NCBI GenBank assembly: GCA_021845615.1
Contig: JAJZVP010000004.1
Span: forward strand, 1 to 42,908
Length of the DNA: 42,908 bases
Origin: a bacterium
Lineage (GTDB): Bacteria > Vulcanimicrobiota > Vulcanimicrobiia > Vulcanimicrobiales > Vulcanimicrobiaceae
Reading direction: 5' to 3'
This document shows, in pieces, positions 9,103 through 15,929 of this stretch. Position 1 is the stretch's first letter. Each line of letters begins with the position of its first letter. The notes beneath the pieces are model-generated. The model was given only the letters and a program-made list of their open reading frames with translations, was not told where the DNA came from and made no database searches. The translations under genes were made by a program, and so were the position numbers.

Positions 9103-9762
9103 CTACATGCCCCCCATGCCGGCGTTTTTCGTCGGATGTACGAGCGGGTTTTTCTCCGCGAACGCGCCGTTGGGATTCGGCATGATCCAGACGATTAAAT
9201 CCCAAATCGAGGGATATTCGAAGAGGTGCGTCACGCTGCTCGCGCTCTTCACTTTCCCCATCTTCACCAGGGTGGCTGCGGAAGGAAAGAGTGGGTCGCC
9301 TCCGGCGTCGACGAACGCTTTGAGCGAGGTGGCGTGGTAGCTCTTCATGCCCATCGCGTCGCGCACGACCCAATGGAAGTGTGCGGGAATATGAATCCAA
9401 CGCGCGGGATTCACTCCCCAGAGCTTCGGCGCGTGCGCCGAGTCGCCGACCGGAACCGAAAAGTCCGCCCCGAGCAGATGGCCGTGAACGTCGTACCAGA
9501 GTTGGCTGGGATGGGCGGGATCGCTGCTGCGCCAGTGAAGATTCGCATAGCTGATCGCACCGGTATTATCCTCGTTGGTGTAACGGAAATATCCGGCTCG
9601 CCGCGCTTGGGCGATCGTGGCGAAGCGCTTGGCAAGATCGGCTTGAATCTGCCGGACGAAGGCGATCTCGCTACCCTGCGGTTTCGGAGAAAGCGGTGCC
9701 GCCGCGATGAGGATCGTGCCCAGCGCGAGTGAAGCGCAGGAGAGGGCGATGCGTCGGAACAT
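9103..9762 (-). CDS. Exported protein of unknown function
   Basis: A 219-residue protein with a Sec signal peptide (MFRRIALSCASLALGTILIAAAP). The mature part begins with a charged helix (EIAFVRQIQADLAKRFATIAQARRAGYFRYTNED) and contains a His-rich stretch, WIHIPAHFHWVVRD, plus HLLGADFSVPVG, perhaps a small-molecule or metal site. I do not recognise the family. A TTG start six codons upstream (9780) is possible, but the ATG at 9762 has AAGGGA at good spacing and a normal signal peptide. It follows the gene ending at 9777 by 14 bases, so the two are probably co-transcribed. Its stop lies six bases from the end of rpoD, on the opposite strand. Confidence 0.75.
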   Translation of the reverse strand: MFRRIALSCASLALGTILIAAAPLSPKPQGSEIAFVRQIQADLAKRFATIAQARRAGYFRYTNEDNTGAISYANLHWRSSDPAHPSQLWYDVHGHLLGADFSVPVGDSAHAPKLWGVNPARWIHIPAHFHWVVRDAMGMKSYHATSLKAFVDAGGDPLFPSAATLVKMGKVKSASSVTHLFEYPSIWDLIVWIMPNPNGAFAEKNPLVHPTKNAGMGGM

Positions 9763-9776
9763 GGAGGGTCCCTTTC

Positions 9777-10673
9777 TCAAGCGGGTGAGGTTGGAGATGC
9801 CGTGGCCGTTGGTGATGGGCTCGGCGATGGAGTCGGCGTCGGCGCGTGGGGGCCGGAGCGCGATTGCGGGAGCCGAGGATGCGCGGGCGTCATCAACGGA
9901 ATTGGGGTGAACGCCGCCGCCGGCGTCGCGGAGAGCACGGGAAGCGGCGGAGGGGTTGCGATGAAGGCCTTCCCGGCGACGATAGTGATTCGCGCGCCTT
10001 CTTCGGCACGAATCTGCGTGCCCTTTCCAAGCTCGATATTGCGACCGCGCCGAAAGACCTCGTAGAGTACGTGCGGCGGGAAAAGAATATTGGCGACGGT
10101 GTCTTCGACGCCGACGGTCGACTCGTGTCCGATCGTCGTGTGCACGGTGAGCCGCGACGATGGGGCGATCAGCGGCAAGCGAAGGCCGTTGGCGAGCGCG
10201 AGCGGCTCGAAAAAGATATCGACGTAGCCATAGACGTCGCCGCTCGAAGCCGCGCGAACGTTGAGCACTTTAATGCGCTCGGGGCTCCCCGCTGGTGCGA
10301 GCGTGATTCCGTCAACGACGAGCGGAGCGGTGAGGTGGGCGAGAACGACTTCGCCGCGCTGCGAGGTTACCGATGAGAGCGGATCGTCGAGTGTAAAAAA
10401 AAGCGATTTCGATATCGCGCGAGGGGTCGCGAGCGCGGCGGCGATCGGGCGCGCGGGCGGCGGCGTAGCGATGACGATCGCGCGTACGCGCCGCGCCGGC
10501 AAAAACGTCGCGGCCGCTATCGCAAAAATTGCGAGTGCGAGCGCGAGCGTGCGAAGGCTAACTCGCGCGCTCTTCTTCCTCGGCGACGAGTGCGGCGCGT
10601 TTGCCCTGCTCGATGAGTTCTTTGACGCGTTGTCCGCCTTTTTGTCCGATGCGTTCGTAAAAATCCGCTCCAT
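9777..10673 (-). CDS. Membrane-anchored protein with Pro/Thr/Ser-rich tail, unknown function
   Basis: A protein with one N-terminal hydrophobic segment (LRTLALALAIFAIAAATFLP), a likely extracytoplasmic beta-rich region (GEVVLAHLTAPLVVDG, VGVEDTVANILFPP, GTQIRAEEGARITIV) and a low-complexity tail of PTPTPSPSPSP type, usual for wall-spanning or surface proteins. I do not recognise the family. The start is a problem: no ATG, GTG or TTG lies between the end of the KGG gene and the membrane segment. The nearest ATG in frame (10673) would overlap the KGG gene by 116 bases; a TTG at 10502 would delete the membrane segment. I give the ATG with low confidence in the exact start. Confidence 0.6.
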   Translation of the reverse strand: MERIFTNASDKKADNASKNSSSRANAPHSSPRKKSARVSLRTLALALAIFAIAAATFLPARRVRAIVIATPPPARPIAAALATPRAISKSLFFTLDDPLSSVTSQRGEVVLAHLTAPLVVDGITLAPAGSPERIKVLNVRAASSGDVYGYVDIFFEPLALANGLRLPLIAPSSRLTVHTTIGHESTVGVEDTVANILFPPHVLYEVFRRGRNIELGKGTQIRAEEGARITIVAGKAFIATPPPLPVLSATPAAAFTPIPLMTPAHPRLPQSRSGPHAPTPTPSPSPSPTATASPTSPA

Positions 10674-10896
10674 ATCGATCCCGGGTCGCTTCGCCGCCTT
10701 TCTTGCCACCCTTCTTGCCGATCTCTTCATAGAACGCATGGCCATGCGATTTCTTCGTCGCCAAACCGCCCTTGCGGCCGATCGCTTCGTAAAATTCGGG
10801 GCCGTACTTGGCTTTCACGGTTTGGCCGCCTTTTTTGCCGGCCTCGCGGACCGACATTCCGGGGGCCTTCGGCTGAGGTTCGCGCTCGTCGGACAT
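10558..10896 (-). CDS. KGG-repeat stress protein (GsiB-like)
   Basis: A 112-residue, highly charged, probably disordered hydrophilin. It has repeated units of the form GxKGG...YGxxFYExI (REAGKKGGQTVKAKYG, IGRKGGLATKKSHG, IGKKGGKKGGEATRDRYG, IGQKGGQRVKEL), the KGG motif of GsiB and plant group 1 LEA-like proteins. Such proteins are induced by stress and protect against desiccation or heat. The start at 10896 (MSDEREPQ) has GGGAGC at 7-base spacing; the frame stays open upstream to 11145 without support. The ribosome-binding site is one arm of an inverted repeat (10904-10929). Transcribed divergently from the cyclophilin gene; first of a probable three-gene minus-strand unit. Confidence 0.82.
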   Translation of the reverse strand: MSDEREPQPKAPGMSVREAGKKGGQTVKAKYGPEFYEAIGRKGGLATKKSHGHAFYEEIGKKGGKKGGEATRDRYGADFYERIGQKGGQRVKELIEQGKRAALVAEEEERAS

Positions 10897-10903
10897 GCTC
10901 GTT

Positions 10904-10929
10904 GCTCCCTTAATGCCCCCACCGGGAGC
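10904..10929 (-). promoter_or_regulatory. Inverted repeat covering the KGG gene's ribosome-binding site
   Basis: In the minus-strand transcript GCUCCC pairs with the Shine-Dalgarno GGGAGC across a 14-base loop, seven bases before the AUG. If it folds it would block ribosome access, as in simple RNA thermometers. The stem is only 6 bp, so this is a suggestion. Confidence 0.4.
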
Positions 10930-10998
10930 ATGATAATGTGGTTGGAGGTCGGCAGGACGCCGCGCTCCGTATCTGTTATGAACGCCTAGTAAGAGAAT

Positions 10999-11026
10999 TT
11001 GGTTGGGCTTCACGCCTAAATATCTT
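10999..11026 (+). promoter_or_regulatory. Possible sigma-70 promoter for the HEAT-cyclophilin gene
   Basis: TTGGTT (10999-11004) and TATCTT (11021-11026) are 16 bases apart in an AT-richer pocket just before the gene. Both hexamers are imperfect, so this is a weak call. Confidence 0.3.
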
Positions 11027-11045
11027 GAAAATTTGGAGAACGACC

Positions 11046-12545
11046 GTGAGAACCTCGGGTATCCGCCTGCTCGCCCTCGCCGCCACCGCTGCGCTCGCCC
11101 TTCCCGGGCTCCCGGGGGCTGCCGCCCCGGCGACCGCTCCCGCAACGCGGCTCCTGATCCTCGAGCAGCAGCGTTCGCTGGGGCATGGCGCCCTCGCGCA
11201 CATGCTCGATACCGGCGGGACGCGCTTGGCCGCCCGGGCGGCGCTCGCGCTCGGCCGAACCAAGCGGGCTGCTGCCGCCCCGGTTCTGCTCAATCACGTG
11301 GCCGACGCACGCCCCGCGGTGCGGGCGCTCTCCCTCTTCGCCCTCGGGCTGCTCGCCGATGGGCGCGGCATCCCGGCGATGCTCCACGGCATGCACGACC
11401 GCAATAGCGCGGTACGCGTCGGGGCGCTCGATGCGCTCGACCGTGAGGTAATGGCGGCTCAGGTCCCCGATACGCTCCTCCCCCTCGTCGCTCGCGCCGA
11501 AATGCGCGCCGCTCGGCACGATTCCAACCCTATCGTCCGCAAGATCGCAGCGATCGATCTCGTTGCCTTCGCTACGGGGGCACAGGCCGATCGCGCCGCT
11601 GCGGTGCTGACCGAGACCTTCGAACGCGACCGCTCCCTCGCCGTCCGGCGGGCGGCGATGTGGGCGATCTTCCGCGGCTATGCGGCGAAGGTATCGCGGA
11701 AGGTGTTGTTGCGCGCGCTCGCCGATCCCGACAGCGTCATTCGAATCGAAGCCGTTCGAGCGATCGGCGGCAGCAAAGACCCGGCGCTCCTCTCGGCGCT
11801 CGAACCGATGCTCCACGATCGCTCGTGGCGCGTCCAGGAACAGGCTCACGAATCGATGCTCGCCCTGCAAGGGCGCCCCGCGACGCAGCACTGGAAACGG
11901 ATTCCAGCTTGGCTCCATCTGCCACCGATCCGTCGGAGCCCGCTCGACCGTCTGCCCGCGTTGCCTCGCCCCGCGCAGCCCGCGAAGCCCGCCGCCCCAA
12001 GCGCGACGGCGCTCGCGCCCGAGCTCTCGCTCGATCCGACGACCGCGGCGGAGATGGTCGGCCCCGCTCCGGGGGCGCATCCGCGCGTGCGCATCGTTAC
12101 GACGCAGGGAAACGTCTATCTCGAACTGTTTCCCGAATGGGCGCCGTTGACCGTGGAGAACTTTCTCAACGTCGCGGCGCGTGGGTATTACGACAACCAG
12201 CCGTGGTTTCGCATCGTTCCCGATTTCGTCGTGCAGACCGGCGACCCGTCGGCGAGCGCACCCGGGCTCGGGTATACCATCGGCGCGGAGGAGAACCCGA
12301 TGCTCCAGGATAGCGGTATTCTTTCGATGGGTCTCGATTATCCCAAAGGAAAACCGGCGCGTGATTCCGCTTCGACGGAATATTACATCACGCTATCGCC
12401 GCAATATCACCTCGATCGCGATTTTACCGTTTTCGGAAAGGTGATCGCCGGCTTCTCCGTTCTCGCGCACCTCACCGAGAACGACCGCGTGATTCGCATC
12501 GATCGAATTTCCGACGTGTTGACGAGCGCGGCTTCGGCGCGCTAG
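11046..12545 (+). CDS. Secreted HEAT-repeat/cyclophilin peptidyl-prolyl isomerase fusion
   Basis: A 499-residue exported protein. Residues 1-30 are a signal peptide ending near GAAAPA. Residues about 35-290 are HEAT-type alpha repeats (AARAALALGRTKRAAAAPVLL, RPAVRALSLFALGLLADG, IRIEAVRAIGGSKDPALLSAL), followed by a Pro-rich linker. Residues about 346-499 are a cyclophilin domain with the catalytic-pocket motifs WFRIVPDFVVQTGDP (Arg and Gln kept), GILSMG and FTVFGKVIAG. It probably isomerises prolines in envelope proteins, with the HEAT part binding clients. GTG at 11046 has GGAGAA seven bases upstream; an in-frame start at 10938 would put 36 extra residues before the signal peptide. The gene converges on dtd. 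Confidence 0.85.
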   Translation: MRTSGIRLLALAATAALALPGLPGAAAPATAPATRLLILEQQRSLGHGALAHMLDTGGTRLAARAALALGRTKRAAAAPVLLNHVADARPAVRALSLFALGLLADGRGIPAMLHGMHDRNSAVRVGALDALDREVMAAQVPDTLLPLVARAEMRAARHDSNPIVRKIAAIDLVAFATGAQADRAAAVLTETFERDRSLAVRRAAMWAIFRGYAAKVSRKVLLRALADPDSVIRIEAVRAIGGSKDPALLSALEPMLHDRSWRVQEQAHESMLALQGRPATQHWKRIPAWLHLPPIRRSPLDRLPALPRPAQPAKPAAPSATALAPELSLDPTTAAEMVGPAPGAHPRVRIVTTQGNVYLELFPEWAPLTVENFLNVAARGYYDNQPWFRIVPDFVVQTGDPSASAPGLGYTIGAEENPMLQDSGILSMGLDYPKGKPARDSASTEYYITLSPQYHLDRDFTVFGKVIAGFSVLAHLTENDRVIRIDRISDVLTSAASAR

Positions 12546-12554
12546 CGCCCGCGG

Positions 12555-13004
12555 CTAAAAGAGGCGCTTCGAATCGAGCAGGATCGTCACCGGCCCGTCG
12601 TTGACCGATTCCACGGCCATCGTAGCGCCGAAGCGCCCGTAAGCGACGGGCAGCCCGGCGCCTTCGATCTCGCCGCCGACGCGTTCGTAGAGGGCGCGCG
12701 CTCGCTCTCCCGGGGCCGCCGCCACGAATGAGGGGCGTCGGCCGCTGCGCGCATCGCCGAGGAGCGTAAACTGCGAGACGAGCAGTACCGAGCCCCCGAC
12801 GTCGCGGATGTCGCGATTCATCTTTCCCTCGAGGTCGTTCCAAATCCGCAAGCCGAGAATTTTCTCGGCGATGCTGCGCGCGTCACGCTCATCGTCGTCG
12901 CGGGCGACGCCGAGCAGAACCAGGAGCCCCGCGTCGATCGCGCCGACGATCTCACCCTCGACGCGAACGTTCGCCCGCGTGACCCGCGTGAGAACGGCGC
13001 GCAC
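12555..13004 (-). CDS. dtd: D-aminoacyl-tRNA deacylase
   Basis: Hydrolyses D-amino acids (and glycine) mischarged onto tRNA. The 149-residue length is typical. Diagnostic motifs are MRAVLTRVTRANVRVEG at the N-terminus, the catalytic SQFTLLGD, and NDGPVTI near the C-terminus, equivalent to the cross-subunit Gly-Pro motif. It starts with GTG five bases after the proline dehydrogenase stop and has no separate promoter, so it is probably translated from the same message. Confidence 0.95.
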   Translation of the reverse strand: MRAVLTRVTRANVRVEGEIVGAIDAGLLVLLGVARDDDERDARSIAEKILGLRIWNDLEGKMNRDIRDVGGSVLLVSQFTLLGDARSGRRPSFVAAAPGERARALYERVGGEIEGAGLPVAYGRFGATMAVESVNDGPVTILLDSKRLF

Positions 13005-13009
13005 CGGAG

Positions 13010-13903
13010 TTACTTGCCAAACATCGACGAGAGCGCGAAGATCGCGTTCTCACGCCGTTCCATAACCCGGCGGAAAAAATAACCCGCCCAATGCGTGCCG
13101 AACGGCACGTAGACGCGCACGCGATGCCCGCGCGCGACGAGTTCGCGCTGCAAGCCCGGGCGGCAGCCGAAGAGCATTTGAAACTCGTAGCGATCCGGCG
13201 GAATACTGCGTTCGGAGATGAAGCGCTCGAGCTCGGCAACGATGCCGAGGTCGTGCGTCGCGAGGGCGGGATAATTCCCCTCGAGCAGCAAGCGCTTTGC
13301 AAGCGTGAGGAATTGCGAGCGGATTTCGGGCATCGCTTTGATCGCGATCGTCTCGGGCTCGTTGTAGGCACCTTTGCAGATGCGAACGCGTTGGCGGCGT
13401 TCGATTGCATGGGCGATATCGGCGGGCGTGCGTTTGAGATAGGCTTGCAGCACCGGTCCGACGTTGCCATGTTCGGCAAAAGCGCGATCCACGACGCGGA
13501 GGGTGGCGTCGGTCAGCGCGCTTCCTTCCATGTCGACGCGAACGAAGGGATCGGGGTTCACGGCGGCTCGGCGGAGGACCATCGAGAGGTTTTCAAGCGC
13601 GAAATCTTCGCCAATCAGCAGCCCCATCGCGGTCAGTTTGACCGAGACGTTCGTTCGGAGCCCCGAGGTGCCGATCGCATCGAGCATCGCCAGATACGCG
13701 TCGCGGGTCGCGGTCGCTGCGGCAGGGTCGAGGACGTCTTCCCCGAGGAAATCCAGCGTGGCGGTCATGCCCTCGGCGTTGAGCCGAGCGACCGCCTCGA
13801 GGGCGGTCCCGATCGTCTCTCCGGCGACGAAGCGCTTTGCGAGGAAGAAAAACTTCTTCTGAAATACGGAATCCGGCGCAAAAAGCCGGTCGATCACTGC
13901 CAT
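13010..13903 (-). CDS. Proline dehydrogenase (FAD-dependent)
   Basis: Oxidises proline to pyrroline-5-carboxylate. The 297-residue protein is the monofunctional type, without the P5C dehydrogenase half of PutA. The TIM-barrel motifs are visible: NVSVKLTAMG, FVRVDMEG, QAYLKRTPADI, RVRICKGAYNEPE, YPALATHDLG, EFQMLFGC and the substrate-binding C-terminal YVPFGTHWAGYFFRRVMER. The ATG at 13903 has GAGGGG just upstream. No P5C dehydrogenase gene lies in the window. With the neighbouring aminomutase cluster it suggests use of amino acids as carbon source. It is followed directly by dtd. Confidence 0.93.
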   Translation of the reverse strand: MAVIDRLFAPDSVFQKKFFFLAKRFVAGETIGTALEAVARLNAEGMTATLDFLGEDVLDPAAATATRDAYLAMLDAIGTSGLRTNVSVKLTAMGLLIGEDFALENLSMVLRRAAVNPDPFVRVDMEGSALTDATLRVVDRAFAEHGNVGPVLQAYLKRTPADIAHAIERRQRVRICKGAYNEPETIAIKAMPEIRSQFLTLAKRLLLEGNYPALATHDLGIVAELERFISERSIPPDRYEFQMLFGCRPGLQRELVARGHRVRVYVPFGTHWAGYFFRRVMERRENAIFALSSMFGK

Positions 13904-13997
13904 GCGCCCCTCTTCGACGCAGGCGAGGCGGAGCGCTGCTAGAAACTCCCACTTCGTCGTGCCGAAATTTTACGCACCGTTGACCGAATTGGCGAGG

Positions 13998-14011
13998 CCG
14001 GGCTTGCCCGG
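13998..14011 (+). promoter_or_regulatory. Hairpin with CUUG loop at the regulator's ribosome-binding site
   Basis: CCGGG-CTTG-CCCGG, a perfect 5-bp GC stem with a stable tetraloop type, ends at the first base of the GGAG (14011-14014) that precedes the start at 14020. It may modulate translation of the response regulator. Confidence 0.35.
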
Positions 14012-14019
14012 GAGTGCTA

Positions 14020-14454
14020 ATGTCTGAGGATATGCCGCAGCGCAATTGGCGAGTCCTGATCGCCGACGACGACCCCGCGATCTGCACGTTGGTCGATACC
14101 GTCCTGCGCAAGGGCCCCTTCCAGATGATCGTGTGCAACGACGCGGAGAGCGCGCTCGTCGCGATCGGGCGCGAGGATCCGTTCGATATCATCATTTGCG
14201 ACTTCATGTTGCCGGGAATCTCGGGATTAGATTTGATCGAGCGGCTTCGCTCGAACGAACGAACGCGCGGCGTGCCGATCCTGATGATCAGCGGCCATAC
14301 CAATTACGCGATGGACGGCCGTGCGAAAAATGCGGGCGCGAACCTCTTTCTCAACAAGCCGTTTACGATCTCGCAATTGCGCGCTGCGGTCAATCAATTG
14401 CTTGCGATATCGCGTCCCAGTTTCGGCGGTTCGGGCAATCCGGCAGCGCGGTAG
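14020..14454 (+). CDS. Single-domain response regulator (CheY-like)
   Basis: A 144-residue receiver domain with no output domain. It has the acidic pocket (LIADDDP), the phospho-acceptor Asp61 in IIICDFMLPG, the switch Ser/Thr in MISGHT and the conserved Lys in NKPFT. No histidine kinase is in the window. Starts at 14014 (GTG), 14020 and 14032 are all in frame; 14020 has GGAG at 5-base spacing. It is the first gene of the run through MntP, KamB, KamC and Kce (15-base gap to mntP), so it may be expressed with them, although a functional link is not evident. The last 15 residues are a Ser/Gly-rich extension. Confidence 0.88.
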   Translation: MSEDMPQRNWRVLIADDDPAICTLVDTVLRKGPFQMIVCNDAESALVAIGREDPFDIIICDFMLPGISGLDLIERLRSNERTRGVPILMISGHTNYAMDGRAKNAGANLFLNKPFTISQLRAAVNQLLAISRPSFGGSGNPAAR

Positions 14455-14469
14455 GAAGCCCCTATCGCT

Positions 14470-15027
14470 TTGGCACTTCTAAAGGTCCTCTTTGTAGCGA
14501 TCGCGCTCGCGCTCGATGTCTTTGCCGTGTCGATCGGCGTCGGGCTGCGTGGGATCGATTTCGCCGCGCGCGTTCGCATCGGTGCGAGCTTCGCGGCGGC
14601 GGAGATGGGAATGACGCTGCTTGGGCTCGGGCTCGGGCGACTCGCCGGTCGAGCGCTCGGACTGCACGCCGGCTATCTCGGGTTCGCGGTGCTCATCCTC
14701 CTCGGAATCGCGATGATCGTGGAGGCGGTGCGCGAAAGCAAACGGCCGCCGCTCGATCTCTCGCGCGGCTGGGGACTGTTGCTCGCGGCGCTCTCCGTGA
14801 GCGTCGATTCGCTCGGCGTCGGTTTTTCGATCCACTATATCGGCGTGCCCATCGTCGTGACGCTCGCTACGATCGGCGTCGTCTCGGTGCTCTCCACGAC
14901 GCTCGGTATAACCTTCGGGCGTCTCTTAGGGCAGCGCGTCGAAGAATCGGCGGAGTTGCTCGCGGGGGTGGCGTTGGTGATCGCCGGCGTGGGCTTTGCA
15001 GTGCTCCAGGCGCTCGGAATAGCGTAG
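14470..15027 (+). CDS. mntP: MntP-type manganese efflux pump
   Basis: A 185-residue inner-membrane protein with six predicted helices in two three-helix halves. The acidic membrane motifs of the family are present in both halves: ALALDVFAVSIGVGLRG and ALSVSVDSLGVGFSIHY, each with the Asp used for Mn2+ transport. Family members export Mn2+. It starts with TTG at 14470, 15 bases after the response regulator, and ends 14 bases before kamB. No yybP-ykoY-like riboswitch is visible upstream; there is no room for one. Why a manganese exporter sits in this amino-acid operon is not clear. Confidence 0.85.
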   Translation: MALLKVLFVAIALALDVFAVSIGVGLRGIDFAARVRIGASFAAAEMGMTLLGLGLGRLAGRALGLHAGYLGFAVLILLGIAMIVEAVRESKRPPLDLSRGWGLLLAALSVSVDSLGVGFSIHYIGVPIVVTLATIGVVSVLSTTLGITFGRLLGQRVEESAELLAGVALVIAGVGFAVLQALGIA

Positions 15028-15041
15028 CGAAAGCCTCGCGC

Positions 15042-15929
15042 ATGGAGGTTTCCGATCTACTGCTCGATCGTGCGATGGCGATCGGCGCGCGTAGCGTCGC
15101 GGTCGTGGGCACGGGAAAGAACGTGGGCAAGACCGTCGTCATGCGGGCGATCTATCGCGCCGCGCTCGCGCGTGGATTGACGGTCGGGGTGACCTCGATC
15201 GGTCGCGACGGCGAAGCGAACGATTTCGTCGACGCGCTCGCAAAGCCGCGTTTGCGGCTAACGGCGGGAACGCTCGTTGCAGGCGCGTGCGGGGCGCTTC
15301 CGCGCTCGCCCGCCTTGGAATGGTGCGAGAGCACCGACGTTCCCAGTGCGAGCGGGGCGATCGCCATCGTGCGCGTGCGGACCGAGAGCGAGATCGAACT
15401 CGTCGGCGCACCGACCGCTTCGGGCTCGCGCGCCTGCGTCGAAAAACTCTTTGCGAACGGAGCCGATTTCGTCGCCATCGATGGGGCGATCGATCGCGTC
15501 GCCTCCTTACGCGAAGAGGATGCGGTGATCGTGAGCTGCGGCGCCGCAGCCTCGACGAGCGTCGAAGCGATCGCTGCGGAGGCGCGCGCGCTCGTCGCGC
15601 TGCTCTCGCTGCCGCGACACGACGCAACGATGGAAGCGCTACGCGTCGAGGGTGCGCTGACGCCGATGCGAGCCGCCGAATTGATCGCAAACGGCGAGCG
15701 CCGCGCGGTCGTCGTTCGCGATGCGACGCGCGTGACGTTGCGAGGGCGCGCGTTGCTCGGAGCGCTCGAGCGCTTACGGATACGGGTCGAACGCCCGCTT
15801 CGGCCGGTCGCCGTTACGGTGAACTCCGTCGGCCGCGCGGGATCGGTAGAGCCGAAGGCGCTCTTGCGGGCGGTTCGTGCCGCCGCGGCGTTGCCGACCT
15901 TCGATATTTTTGCAGCGAGTGCGGCGTGA
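15042..15929 (+). CDS. kamB: KamB-like P-loop protein (aminomutase reactivase subunit)
   Basis: A 295-residue P-loop NTPase with Walker A VGTGKNVGKT (residues 22-31). In lysine-fermenting clostridia KamB, with the MutS-like KamC, is encoded next to lysine 5,6-aminomutase and is regarded as part of its reactivating factor. I assign KamB from the P-loop variant, the overall size, and above all the direct coupling to a KamC-like gene followed by kce. ATG at 15042 lies 14 bases after mntP; the stop overlaps the GTG of the next gene (GTGA). The aminomutase subunits KamD and KamE are not in the window. Another P-loop function cannot be excluded from sequence alone. Confidence 0.7.
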   Translation: MEVSDLLLDRAMAIGARSVAVVGTGKNVGKTVVMRAIYRAALARGLTVGVTSIGRDGEANDFVDALAKPRLRLTAGTLVAGACGALPRSPALEWCESTDVPSASGAIAIVRVRTESEIELVGAPTASGSRACVEKLFANGADFVAIDGAIDRVASLREEDAVIVSCGAAASTSVEAIAAEARALVALLSLPRHDATMEALRVEGALTPMRAAELIANGERRAVVVRDATRVTLRGRALLGALERLRIRVERPLRPVAVTVNSVGRAGSVEPKALLRAVRAAAALPTFDIFAASAA

